Shown piece by piece: positions 26,785 through 35,300 of a stretch of 64,000 bases of DNA (within the stretch, counting starts at the first letter, position 1; each line of letters opens with the position of its first letter). Location of the stretch: NCBI RefSeq assembly GCF_900452515.1, contig NZ_UGNW01000001.1, positions 2,170,001 through 2,234,000 of the forward strand. The letters run 5' to 3'. Under the pieces are notes generated by a model that saw nothing but the letters and a program-made list of their open reading frames with translations, made no database searches and had not been told where the DNA came from. Made by a program: the position numbers and the translations under genes. This stretch comes from Legionella birminghamensis (GTDB taxonomy: Bacteria; Pseudomonadota; Gammaproteobacteria; Legionellales; Legionellaceae).

Positions 26785-27855
26785 TTATTTATCTTCTTGA
26801 TTTAAAATGCTGACCACGTCCCCATCCTTGAGACTGTGGATACCTGCAATCACCAGCCAATCGCCAGCTTTTATTCCTTTTAAGACAGATATGCCGGTTG
26901 ATGTCAGTTCACCCAGTTGAACTTCCTGCTGATGCACTTTTCCATTTTTTGGGTCTACCAGCCACACATAGGATTTATTGGTGGAGCCTTGCGTCATTAC
27001 AGCAGCTGCAGGCACTGTCAACTCAGCCTGGTCATTTTTTTGTTTTATATCACCTTTCGCTTTACCCGCCATTCCCGGCAAAATTTCAATATCCTCAGGT
27101 TGCTTTAAAATGAGTGTCACCGGATAAGTGCGGGTGTCAGGGGAGGCTTCATTGCTGATTTCTTTGATTTGAGCAGATATAGAGCGACCGGGGAAAGCAT
27201 CAAACTGGACCATTATGTTAGTCACATGAGGCATCAGGCTAATGGCGCTTTCAGGGATCTGGATTATCATTTCTATTTCTGAAATATTCAGTAGTCTGGC
27301 AACAGGTTGATGGTTTGAAACGGACTGATAATTTTCAACATATAAATTGGCAATCTGTCCGTCAAAAGGTGCCTTGATGATGCTGTCGATGAATGCTTTC
27401 TCAGCCAGTTCGAGATTGGACTGAGACATAATCCATTTTGATTCCACCAGGTCATAATCCGATTTTGAAATATGTCCCTGGCCTACCAGTTCTTTTGCGC
27501 GCTGAAAATTTTGTTTATCACGAATGAACTCCGCTTTAGCCGCTTTTACCTTGGCTTCAAAATCCCGGGGATCAAGTTTTGCGACCAGATCCCCCTTCTT
27601 AATCTTGTCACCAATTTTTACCGGTAATTCAATGAGGGAACCATTAACATTAAACGAAAGTTCAACCTCCTGGGATGCTTTTGCTTTTCCGGGAAAAAAT
27701 CGACCTTCGAAAACAGTTGCATTACCTATCTGAATGGCCTTAACGGGTCTTTTTTCTGCGACTTTCGATGTATTCTCATTTTCACTGCAAGAGATGAGAA
27801 ATAGAAATGCCATGGTACAAAATACACAACGTAATAACCCAGGAAGTCGCTTCAT
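26785..27855 (-). CDS. RND efflux periplasmic adaptor lipoprotein
   Basis: 356 aa from the ATG at 27855, chosen because AAGGA lies five bases upstream. A lipoprotein signal ends FLFLISC, with lipidated Cys23. The lipoyl-like hairpin GSLIELPVKIGDKIKKGD and KAPFDGQIANLYVENYQS, the intervening coiled-coil hairpin (DKQNFQRAKELVGQGHISKSDYD) and the beta-barrel domain (VPAAAVMTQGSTNKSYVWL) are in the normal AcrA/HlyD-type order. It bridges the RND permease to an outer-membrane channel. It forms a two-gene operon with the permease. Confidence 0.92.
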   Translation of the reverse strand: MKRLPGLLRCVFCTMAFLFLISCSENENTSKVAEKRPVKAIQIGNATVFEGRFFPGKAKASQEVELSFNVNGSLIELPVKIGDKIKKGDLVAKLDPRDFEAKVKAAKAEFIRDKQNFQRAKELVGQGHISKSDYDLVESKWIMSQSNLELAEKAFIDSIIKAPFDGQIANLYVENYQSVSNHQPVARLLNISEIEMIIQIPESAISLMPHVTNIMVQFDAFPGRSISAQIKEISNEASPDTRTYPVTLILKQPEDIEILPGMAGKAKGDIKQKNDQAELTVPAAAVMTQGSTNKSYVWLVDPKNGKVHQQEVQLGELTSTGISVLKGIKAGDWLVIAGIHSLKDGDVVSILNQEDK

Positions 27856-27919
27856 AGTCATCCTTAACAAGTTTTTCTCTTGGCTATTTCAGATTAAATC
27901 CTAAGTCTTCAACAGTCAA

Positions 27920-28936
27920 TTATGACGGACTCATGCTTTCAGTGTCTGAGTTTTCAATGTCTGCAGCTGGTTCCGGTTTTGCCGATTCTTTTAATTCCTG
28001 CAGGGAGGCTTTCATTTCACTGGTGATTTTAATTGGCTTAGGTTGTATTGTCTTTCCGGTGAGCTTTTGCAATAAATTAGAAAGAAAATCCAGTATGCCT
28101 CCATGCTTACTTAATTCAGTTTTCTGTGCTGCTTCAATTTCTTTTTCGCTTTCCTGTTTGAAACTATCAAGTGATATTTTACCATTGGCATAATCATCAC
28201 GCAGGGCAAGCAGTTCGGCATGTAGCTTAGCAGCTTCGATGCCAGCCACACTGTCCTTTTCCATTAATCGATGAGCCTGTTGCTTTAATTCACCTAGCCC
28301 CTTATCAAAACTGGTTAATGTATCATTTATCTCTTTTGCTTTTTCAAAATGCACTGCAAAGGATTCAACCTTGTCTAAGGAGGATTGAATTAATGTCTCT
28401 GTTTTTGCAGAAGGATTCGTTTTCTTAATTTCGTGCTGGAGTGCTACCATCAGAATAGGATACCGCATCAGATGTTGCATTGGCACTATCGCTACATTAT
28501 CAACAGTCGTCTGACGGATTGGATTATCTCTATTTTCTTTTTTCTCATTAAACGCCATTACAGCAGATTCTACCGTATTGTTATAATCTGTTTGTGCAAA
28601 AGCAACTTTTTCAAGCCGGTTGATAAAACGCTCGAAGCTGCGGCTGTTAATTAATCCTGTCAGCTTCCCCACTGCCGTATCAAGATTGTCTTCGCTGGTA
28701 ATAAGCTGATCCATTTCCAGCTTTTCATAGGCAAATATTGCAAACTCTACATCACGAATGTAAGAGTCCAGTTCGTGGTTCTCATTTATTTGTCTTAGAT
28801 AACTGGAAAGTGTTTTGAAGTTGCCATAGGCCGTTTGCGCCGAGCTAACAATTTCTGCAAGCGCATGGGCTGATTTGGAGTCAGATTTCTTCACCCAGTC
28901 TGAAAGCAGGTCGTTCTTTTCTTTCATGACATTCAA
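27920..28936 (-). CDS. RhoGEF (DH-domain-like) protein, putative effector
   Basis: 338 aa. Residues about 20-215 fit the Dbl-homology helical bundle: ALAEIVSSAQTAYGNFKTLS near CR1, SFERFINRLEKVAFAQTDYNN near CR2, and the diagnostic CR3 helix IVPMQHLMRYPILMVALQHE (compare P-V-Q-R-L-x-R-Y-P-L-L in eukaryotic RhoGEFs). The rest is charged and helical (HRLMEKDSVAGIEAAKLHAEL), and the C-terminus is acidic and Ser-rich (ENSDTESMSPS). There is no signal peptide or membrane segment. A guanine-exchange role on host Rho/Rac GTPases after translocation is an inference. No PH domain is visible, unlike in most eukaryotic family members. Confidence 0.75.
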   Translation of the reverse strand: MNVMKEKNDLLSDWVKKSDSKSAHALAEIVSSAQTAYGNFKTLSSYLRQINENHELDSYIRDVEFAIFAYEKLEMDQLITSEDNLDTAVGKLTGLINSRSFERFINRLEKVAFAQTDYNNTVESAVMAFNEKKENRDNPIRQTTVDNVAIVPMQHLMRYPILMVALQHEIKKTNPSAKTETLIQSSLDKVESFAVHFEKAKEINDTLTSFDKGLGELKQQAHRLMEKDSVAGIEAAKLHAELLALRDDYANGKISLDSFKQESEKEIEAAQKTELSKHGGILDFLSNLLQKLTGKTIQPKPIKITSEMKASLQELKESAKPEPAADIENSDTESMSPS

Positions 28937-29155
28937 TATTTAGCTACATACTTGAAAGTATAGAGGTAAATGTTTGAAATTGCTGTTCACCAGCTCTGAG
29001 GGATCCTCACGTATTTAACCATTTTATCAGTGCTTACGTGCCGCGCATAAAGCCTGAGGAATCGCCTCTTTTTTCATTCAAAAATACGTACCTTATTAGG
29101 TGAAAATGACTTTAACAAAGTTAGGGATTATCTTGAGAAATAGGGTGGATACCAT

Positions 29156-29323
29156 CGAATCCCCGCGGCTTCGACCGCGGGGCCCATACGAAGCCAATTT
29201 AATGTTAAGCACACTTGTTTATGACGACCTGCTAAACCCTATTTTTTGGCAACATTGAAACTTGTCTGACGACCATGCTACTCCAACAGGCATGGGCCCC
29301 GCGGTCGGTGCCGCGGGGATTCG
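29156..29323 (-). repeat. REPIN/MITE-like element, copy A
   Basis: 168-base element with inverted ends CGAATCCCCGCGG and CCGCGGGGATTCG, each end a hairpin. Its core, read on the minus strand, contains AGACAAGTTTCAATGTTGCC, TCATAAACA and CTTAACATTAAATTGGCTTC and matches copies B and C closely, so it is the same element in opposite orientation. No open frame of note. It occupies the gap 28937-29418, which holds nothing else I can support except a flanking motif at 29339-29366. Confidence 0.9.
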
Positions 29324-29418
29324 GACGGGGAAATATTTGTGCAGATACCTATGGGCTGCGACCGCGCGAGCATAAAGCGGTACCTAGCATTTTTAATATA
29401 AACAAAAGTCAAGACAGT

Positions 29419-30057
29419 TTATACTTTTTCAAAAATATCAAGCAAACGTTTCTGCAAAGGCTGATAGATTGCCGGTCCGGCTTTTACTGGGGAACCTGCA
29501 TTAAAAGGCGGCTCGGGATCATATTCAATCCCTAGTTGCAATGTTTCAGCGGCTTCTTTCCCTGCAAGCTTAGCTGCCAGGAGCAAGGCCATATCAATCC
29601 CTGCCGATACACCGGCTGCCGTTATAATTTTGCCATCCTCAACAATACGCTTTGTGACAGGCATAGCTCCCCAGTGCTTCAGCCTATCCATTACTGCCCA
29701 ATGCGTGGTGGCTTTTTTGCCTTGCAGAAGCCCTGCAGCACCCAGGATCAGACTGCCCGTGCAAACTGAAGTGGTCCATTGTGTGTCTCTATGGATCGAT
29801 CTGATCCAGTCGAGGATTTCTGGCTCATCGGAAAGACTGGTCGCTTTTCCACCTCCCGGAATAACAAGAATATCGGTCTCAGCCACCTCGGATAGCGAAT
29901 AATCAGCAATCAATTTTAAACCCAGGCCATTCTGGATCACGCCTGCCTGTTTGGCTACCCGGTGAACTGTAACACCCGGCAAACGGGCTAATACTTCATG
30001 GGGACCTATAATATCCAGTGTTGTCATGCCATCATAAAATAAAAAAGCAATTCGCAT
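29419..30057 (-). CDS. DJ-1/PfpI-family protein (isonitrile hydratase-like)
   Basis: 212 aa, close to the family length. The class I glutamine-amidotransferase-like fold shows the nucleophile elbow TTSVCTGSLILGAAGLL with Cys99, the preceding DILVIPGGGKAT strand and the following KKATTHWAVMDRLKHWG segment. The sequence pattern fits the isonitrile hydratase/ThiJ-like branch, which hydrates isonitriles to N-substituted formamides, but many such proteins have other roles. AGGAG precedes the ATG. It is 16 bases downstream of the M20 peptidase gene, so the two may be cotranscribed. Confidence 0.82.
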   Translation of the reverse strand: MRIAFLFYDGMTTLDIIGPHEVLARLPGVTVHRVAKQAGVIQNGLGLKLIADYSLSEVAETDILVIPGGGKATSLSDEPEILDWIRSIHRDTQWTTSVCTGSLILGAAGLLQGKKATTHWAVMDRLKHWGAMPVTKRIVEDGKIITAAGVSAGIDMALLLAAKLAGKEAAETLQLGIEYDPEPPFNAGSPVKAGPAIYQPLQKRLLDIFEKV

Positions 30058-30073
30058 GAAAATTAGCTCCTGA

Positions 30074-31390
30074 TTAATGTTCCTGTGTTAACTTATAAAT
30101 CAACAAAGCAGCCCGTTCAGTTTGAATACCGAGAGAATCAATATCCAGAGTTTCCAGTTCTGAATGCACCCCTGAACCTGATGGGCCCAATCCAGCCAAT
30201 GATGCCGAGACCTGGGAGGCGATAAATGAAATATCCCCTGCCCCTCTCAATCCCGGATCCAAAGGTTTGATCATCCCATGTCCAAGCGCCATACTAGCCT
30301 GACTGTATTCTTCCAATAATTTCAGATTAGCGGGGGTTGGCGGCATGGCTGGGATACCATCCTCAAAGCGAATCGCCGCACTAGTGCCTGCCAGATGCGA
30401 ATTGATGATGGCAGCGATTTTCTTCTGTGCCTCTTCTTTCTGCTTCTCCGTAATAAACCGCAGGTCTCCATTCGCTACTGCGGTTTTAGCAATCACGTTT
30501 CCCTTGCCAAATCCTACACCACGGGAGTCGCTGTTGTCATAATCCACACTGGTTCCACCTAAAATAAAACCGGGATTAAAAGATAAGTATTTTTCGCTGG
30601 AAAGCTGTTCCCGCATCGTATCCAGAATACGAACTAATTCATAAATAGCACCATAACTCACCCCCCGCTGAAAAATCTGCGCCGAATGAGACTCCGTTCC
30701 CTGACTGCTCATTACCCAGTTAGTAATGCCCCTGCGCGCAATCGTCGCGGTATCCATCGTCACTGCGCCTTCAAAATCGAGGGCTAGATCGCAATTTTTA
30801 GCGACATCCCTGAGCGGCTGCCTTGAGATGGAAGTGGGCTTGCCTGAATCCTCTTCGTCACCGGTTAGCACTACGGTAATATTCGCCTGTTTCAAAGAAT
30901 TCGCAGCCTGCAAGGCTTTTAAGGCATATAAGATAACAACATCGCCGCCTTTGTCATCAATGACACCCGGGCCCATGGCCTGCTTACCATTTCGCTTAAA
31001 TTGCTGAAAAGGACTATTGGAGGGAAAAACAGTGTCCAGATGGCCGATCAAGAGTAAGCGCTTTCCTTTGCCGCCCTTGTGCTCAGCAATTAAAGTACCG
31101 GCACGCTGCATCGAAGGAGGCTCTTCTTCCCAACGCAATTTAAAACCAAGTGCTTCAAATTGAGATTTTAATAATTCCCCTACTTTGCGAACACCCGGCA
31201 AATTGTTGGTGCCGCTGTTGATATTGACTAACTCCTCAAGCAGGGAAAGCTGTTCTTGCTGATGGGAGGAGACAAACTGTTTTATTTGTTCATCAATGGC
31301 TTGACTGGTTGCTTTCCCCTGCTGGGAAAATATAAAGAGAGTAACGCAAACTATCCGTCGAAACTGGTAAAATTTCTTCCCATACCACAT
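30074..31390 (-). CDS. Secreted M20-family metallopeptidase (carboxypeptidase G2-like)
   Basis: 438 aa from the ATG at 31390, which is preceded by a strong GGGGGAGAAAAGG. A signal peptide (FRRIVCVTLFIFSQQGKATS) directs export. Metal-binding and catalytic motifs of clan MH are intact: LLIGHLDTVFPSN (His and catalytic Asp), MGPGVIDDKGG (bridging Asp), TGDEEDSGKP (catalytic Glu) and the C-terminal GSGVHSELETLD (His). It is probably a two-zinc carboxypeptidase or aminoacylase acting in the periplasm or outside. The substrate is unknown. It lies between the CaaX ankyrin gene (30 bases upstream) and the DJ-1-like gene, all on the minus strand. Confidence 0.88.
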   Translation of the reverse strand: MWYGKKFYQFRRIVCVTLFIFSQQGKATSQAIDEQIKQFVSSHQQEQLSLLEELVNINSGTNNLPGVRKVGELLKSQFEALGFKLRWEEEPPSMQRAGTLIAEHKGGKGKRLLLIGHLDTVFPSNSPFQQFKRNGKQAMGPGVIDDKGGDVVILYALKALQAANSLKQANITVVLTGDEEDSGKPTSISRQPLRDVAKNCDLALDFEGAVTMDTATIARRGITNWVMSSQGTESHSAQIFQRGVSYGAIYELVRILDTMREQLSSEKYLSFNPGFILGGTSVDYDNSDSRGVGFGKGNVIAKTAVANGDLRFITEKQKEEAQKKIAAIINSHLAGTSAAIRFEDGIPAMPPTPANLKLLEEYSQASMALGHGMIKPLDPGLRGAGDISFIASQVSASLAGLGPSGSGVHSELETLDIDSLGIQTERAALLIYKLTQEH

Positions 31391-31420
31391 CCTTTTCTCC
31401 CCCTGTTTAGCGAGCACTGA

Positions 31421-32143
31421 TTATAAGAGCACGCAGGGACATTTCCAATAATCAGGTCCATATAAAATGAAATTTTTAACCTCTTCAGTTTTCGCATAAT
31501 GAACGGGCTTTTGACCAGCCAAATTCAGAATATCTGTATTTGCCCCCGCCCGAAGCAGCCTCTGGGTAATCACTGGGTCAGATAATTTCGCAGCACGATG
31601 CAAAAGCGTATCCCCCTCCTCATTTTTTTCGTTTACATCAATTCCCGCTTCCAAATACAAAGAAAGCATCGCCAGGTTCCCTTTCTCGACGCTGACAAAA
31701 ATGGGCCGACCATTAAGCGTTAACTGATGAAGATTGGCGCCGGCCTCTTTAAGCAGTTCGAAGGTCTCCTTCTGCCCTTTCTCAGCCGCCATCATTAACG
31801 GATTTGAAATAACAGGATAGCGGAACAGCAATTCGCCTTCCTTTGGTTCCTTAAATTCATCTTCTGAAACAATAACGGGATTGCCCTCGGGAAAAGAGAA
31901 CAGGCATTGTAAAACCGGGGCATCAAAATTGGCTTTATTGGCCAGCAGAAGGCGTGTCATTTCGAGATAACCATTTCCTGCGGCAACTGCTAAAGCAGTA
32001 CACAGAATTTCTCCTTTCTGATGATAGCGATTGATACTGGAAAGATAAGGAATAACCTGTTCCACTACATGTAAATTATTATTTTCAACGGCACTAAAAA
32101 ATAACTGATACTCGTCAACATTTTTGAAAAATTTGATAGTCAT
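31421..32143 (-). CDS. Ankyrin-repeat protein with C-terminal CaaX box (putative effector)
   Basis: 240 aa with about four ankyrin repeats: ALAVAAGNGYLEMTRLLLANKANF, NPLMMAAEKGQKETFELLKEAGAN, RPIFVSVEKGNLAMLSLYLEAGID and TLLHRAAKLSDPVITQRLLRAGAN. The protein ends WKCPCVLL, followed by the stop. Cys-Val-Leu-Leu is a CaaX box, and Leu in the last place favours geranylgeranylation by host enzymes. A second Cys two residues upstream could be palmitoylated. Bacteria do not prenylate such motifs, so this points to action in the eukaryotic host, as shown for L. pneumophila AnkB. AGGGA precedes the ATG. Confidence 0.85.
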   Translation of the reverse strand: MTIKFFKNVDEYQLFFSAVENNNLHVVEQVIPYLSSINRYHQKGEILCTALAVAAGNGYLEMTRLLLANKANFDAPVLQCLFSFPEGNPVIVSEDEFKEPKEGELLFRYPVISNPLMMAAEKGQKETFELLKEAGANLHQLTLNGRPIFVSVEKGNLAMLSLYLEAGIDVNEKNEEGDTLLHRAAKLSDPVITQRLLRAGANTDILNLAGQKPVHYAKTEEVKNFILYGPDYWKCPCVLL

Positions 32144-32249
32144 GGCTCAATCGTCCCTGAATTCCTGATTATCGGTATCCACATTGAAACAGAACGGCCG
32201 AAAACTTACAACGGCTCAGTATATCCAATCATGTAGATATCGCTGTTAA

Positions 32250-32282
32250 TTTAAGAATACTTTAAGCTTTACCCCGTATAAT
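32250..32282 (+). promoter_or_regulatory. Candidate PmrA-type promoter for the 1420-aa gene
   Basis: Two TTAAG half-sites, 11 bases apart, form TTAAGAATACTTTAAG at 32251-32266, and a perfect TATAAT lies 10 bases further on (32277-32282). In L. pneumophila PmrA binds direct TTAA-type repeats with this helical spacing near the -35 position of effector genes. There is no good -35 hexamer, consistent with activation. Prediction only. Confidence 0.4.
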
Positions 32283-32353
32283 GCCTCTATCAATACGAGT
32301 AAATGGAGTTATGGTTTTGTAATGAGGGATGATCAGTTTATTTAGGTGATAGC

Positions 32354-35300
32354 ATGTTTTTATTTCATTTGGGAACAGACACTTTCGATACCCCCCTTCC
32401 CGAACAGGATCCTAAAAACTACCCCTTTGGTGAAACCTTAAGTTCTGGGGCTAGAACTATCGATTCAGACGGCGTACGCCGTGATGAGGAAACTCCCTAT
32501 TTTTCGGATAAAGTAGAAGTTATAATTGGCCCGGACACTTTGGGAAAAGCTGTCTACAGCCGCATAGCCCGCGGTATGGAAGCAATGCTTCGAGCCATTT
32601 CACTCGGTGAAAACTCTATAGGCATTGTTGCGCATAGCCGAGGCGGTGTAGCCACCATTTTAGAAACGCATTACATGAATGCGATCAAGAACAAATTCAA
32701 TGAGTGCAAGGCCAAAGGAGATGTCAGTTTCGATCAATTCCTAGGCTTACTTAAAGCCGATCCTGTGGTGGGCCCTTTCCTAAAGAACGCCGTTATCGCT
32801 GCAAAACTGAAACAGGAAGTTGTGCCGCAGTTGAAGGCTGTTTGGGAAAGCCGATCGACAATTGAAACCCGGTTAAATATTTTTGTCCTTGATCCTGTCC
32901 CAGGGGATGTGCCCCTTTATGGATGGGATGATGCCCTGTTTTACCAACCCCTTCCCGAGATCGTCAATCATGCTGAAATTATTTACTATGATGATGAAAG
33001 AAGCTGGGGCTTCACCCCTATTGTACCGAAGGCACCTACCCATGAGGATGCCAAATTTTCCGCTATTACAATTCCTGGCCATCACGGTACGGCCTCCTCA
33101 GGAAATAATTGCGATCAAACCGGAGCCCCTGTTCCGAATATACGCGTTAAATCCAGTGAAAAAATAGCCAATACCAAACAGGCACAAAAATTATTGTTTT
33201 TAAAAATTCTTCGCTTTTTGAATACTAATCAAGCATCGTTCGACTTAAGAACCTTTGAAAAACCAACACCAAAAGGCTTGCTTGAACGGGTGATTAAATC
33301 ACTTGCCAGCAATAAGTTTATTGATGGGCAAAATCCCCTCGCCAGAAAGAAAAACGATAGCGAAACCTATGAGGCGGAAATCAATTCCGAGGCGCTGGTT
33401 TCTGCCTGCTTTCGTTCCTATTGGAAAATAATGGACAATATTGATGCTTACCGACACTTTGGTAACACCAATTATGCCTATTTAGGGAAACGAAATAAGC
33501 TTTTCCGAGAGGCTTTGCACGAGGGTAAATATGTGCCGCTAAGCAGCGTCATCCCCCCTGTTTCCGGATTTGTGAATGAAGAACATGCCAAAATGGCACG
33601 GGAAAAACTGTTTAAGGATTTTGGTATCGATGCCAGCTCCAGTATTGATAAACTACTGGCCCAGGCCACTGACGCGCTGGTATCCGGATTTCTAGCTGCT
33701 ATTTCCAAACCGGGCGATGCCCCCAAAGAGGATTTTGATCTGTCAGTTTCATCCTCTATGTCTTCAAGCTGGACAATATTAAACCCAAGTCGGGCAGCCA
33801 TCACTTCCTCAACAGTCGCTAACTTGCTGGCCACTGATTCTGGCAAGAAAATGATTAAAGAAGGTTTTGCCGCGGTGGTCGAAAAAATCAGCCAGAGTTA
33901 TTTGTCTGCTGATTTAACGCCCGAAACAAGATGGACACTCTATCAGGCCATCGTCTCTGCTTTCGGTCAATTTGAAGAGACCTTACAAACTCTGAAACAA
34001 ACGGAAGAGGCAAGGCAAGCTGGCGAATCAGCTCCTGTAGGGGTTGGCGCAGTAATCACCGCTATAGCCAGATTAGCCAGTAATCCGGAACAGATTAGGA
34101 ATAATGAGTTAATCAATCTGTTGCAGGAAGTGAAAGCCGATGCACAGTCATCACTTATTAAAACCTTTACTCAATACCAGGACAATCTGGAACGCGAACT
34201 GGAGCATTTTATTGCCGTTCTTGATACACCTAATCATGTCAAATTGAGCAATGGTTTTAAAACCGTTTGCTTTTCAATGGTAAAAAAGAATTCTGATGCA
34301 GAAAATGCTGATACGGAACAGGATAAAAGGTTCCTTGATATTCTGCAAAAAAGAATAAACGAAGTTTCTGATTCAAACTATCCAGAAAATATCGACCTGC
34401 TATGGCCATTGATTAAAAGCGATATTATTGAAATCTATGGGTTATCTAGAGAAGATAGTGAAGCCCTTGATAAAATTGACTCCTTATTAAGAAAATATTT
34501 TTATCCTGAACCAGGCTGGTCTGACTTTGAAGTTTTGTTCGATAAATTAATCAACTTTCAACGCGATCTAAAGGCAGTCAATATAACGCCTACAGATGAG
34601 TATTTGAAAAAGCTGCAAATTAATTTATATCAATTAAGCGATTATGCTGCTCGTTATCTACCTGAACAAGGAGATAAAAACTCTCAATTCGCACTCCATG
34701 TAAAATGCTTCAGGATAATGCTTGCGAAGGACATGCTGTCATCGCTTGAGGAGTTCAAATCGAAGATGGAATCACTGCAGAATGACCTTTCTGCATCGAT
34801 TGAGGCCGAGGGCACATTAAGCTCTGAAAAAGAGGTTCTAAAAGAGACCGTTTCACAACTTGAACAGGAAATAGCAAGCTATCGAAAAAAAGTAGAGGCT
34901 CTCACCTCTGAAAAAGAAAGCCTGACTGAAGATAAAGAGGAATTGATCACAACCCTGAAAAAACTTCGAGGCGTGCGCGAGCTCCTCGATAGACTTCAAG
35001 AAAAGCATACGATCTTAATAAGAGAATCAGAACAATTAAAATTAGAAAAAAACGATGTTATTCAGCAACAACTCGAGCTGCTCACTGATTTGGAAAAGAA
35101 AAACAGGCTATTAGCTGGGACAGAAAAAGCGAATACTGAGCTGCAGGCAAAAACTGAAGCCCAGCAAAAGCAATTGACCGATGCTGAAGAAACGAAACAG
35201 ACGCTGGAAGTGTCTATTCAAAGACTGGCCTCTGAGAAAGAAGCTGTGGAAAAAGAGCGTCAGCAATTAAGCGAACAAAGACAGGAATTGCAAAAGCAGA

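Noticed and set aside
29275-29535. Plus-strand frame beginning in copy A and running into the DJ-1-like gene
   Set aside because: Its first part is the repeat element and its second part is antisense to a conserved gene.
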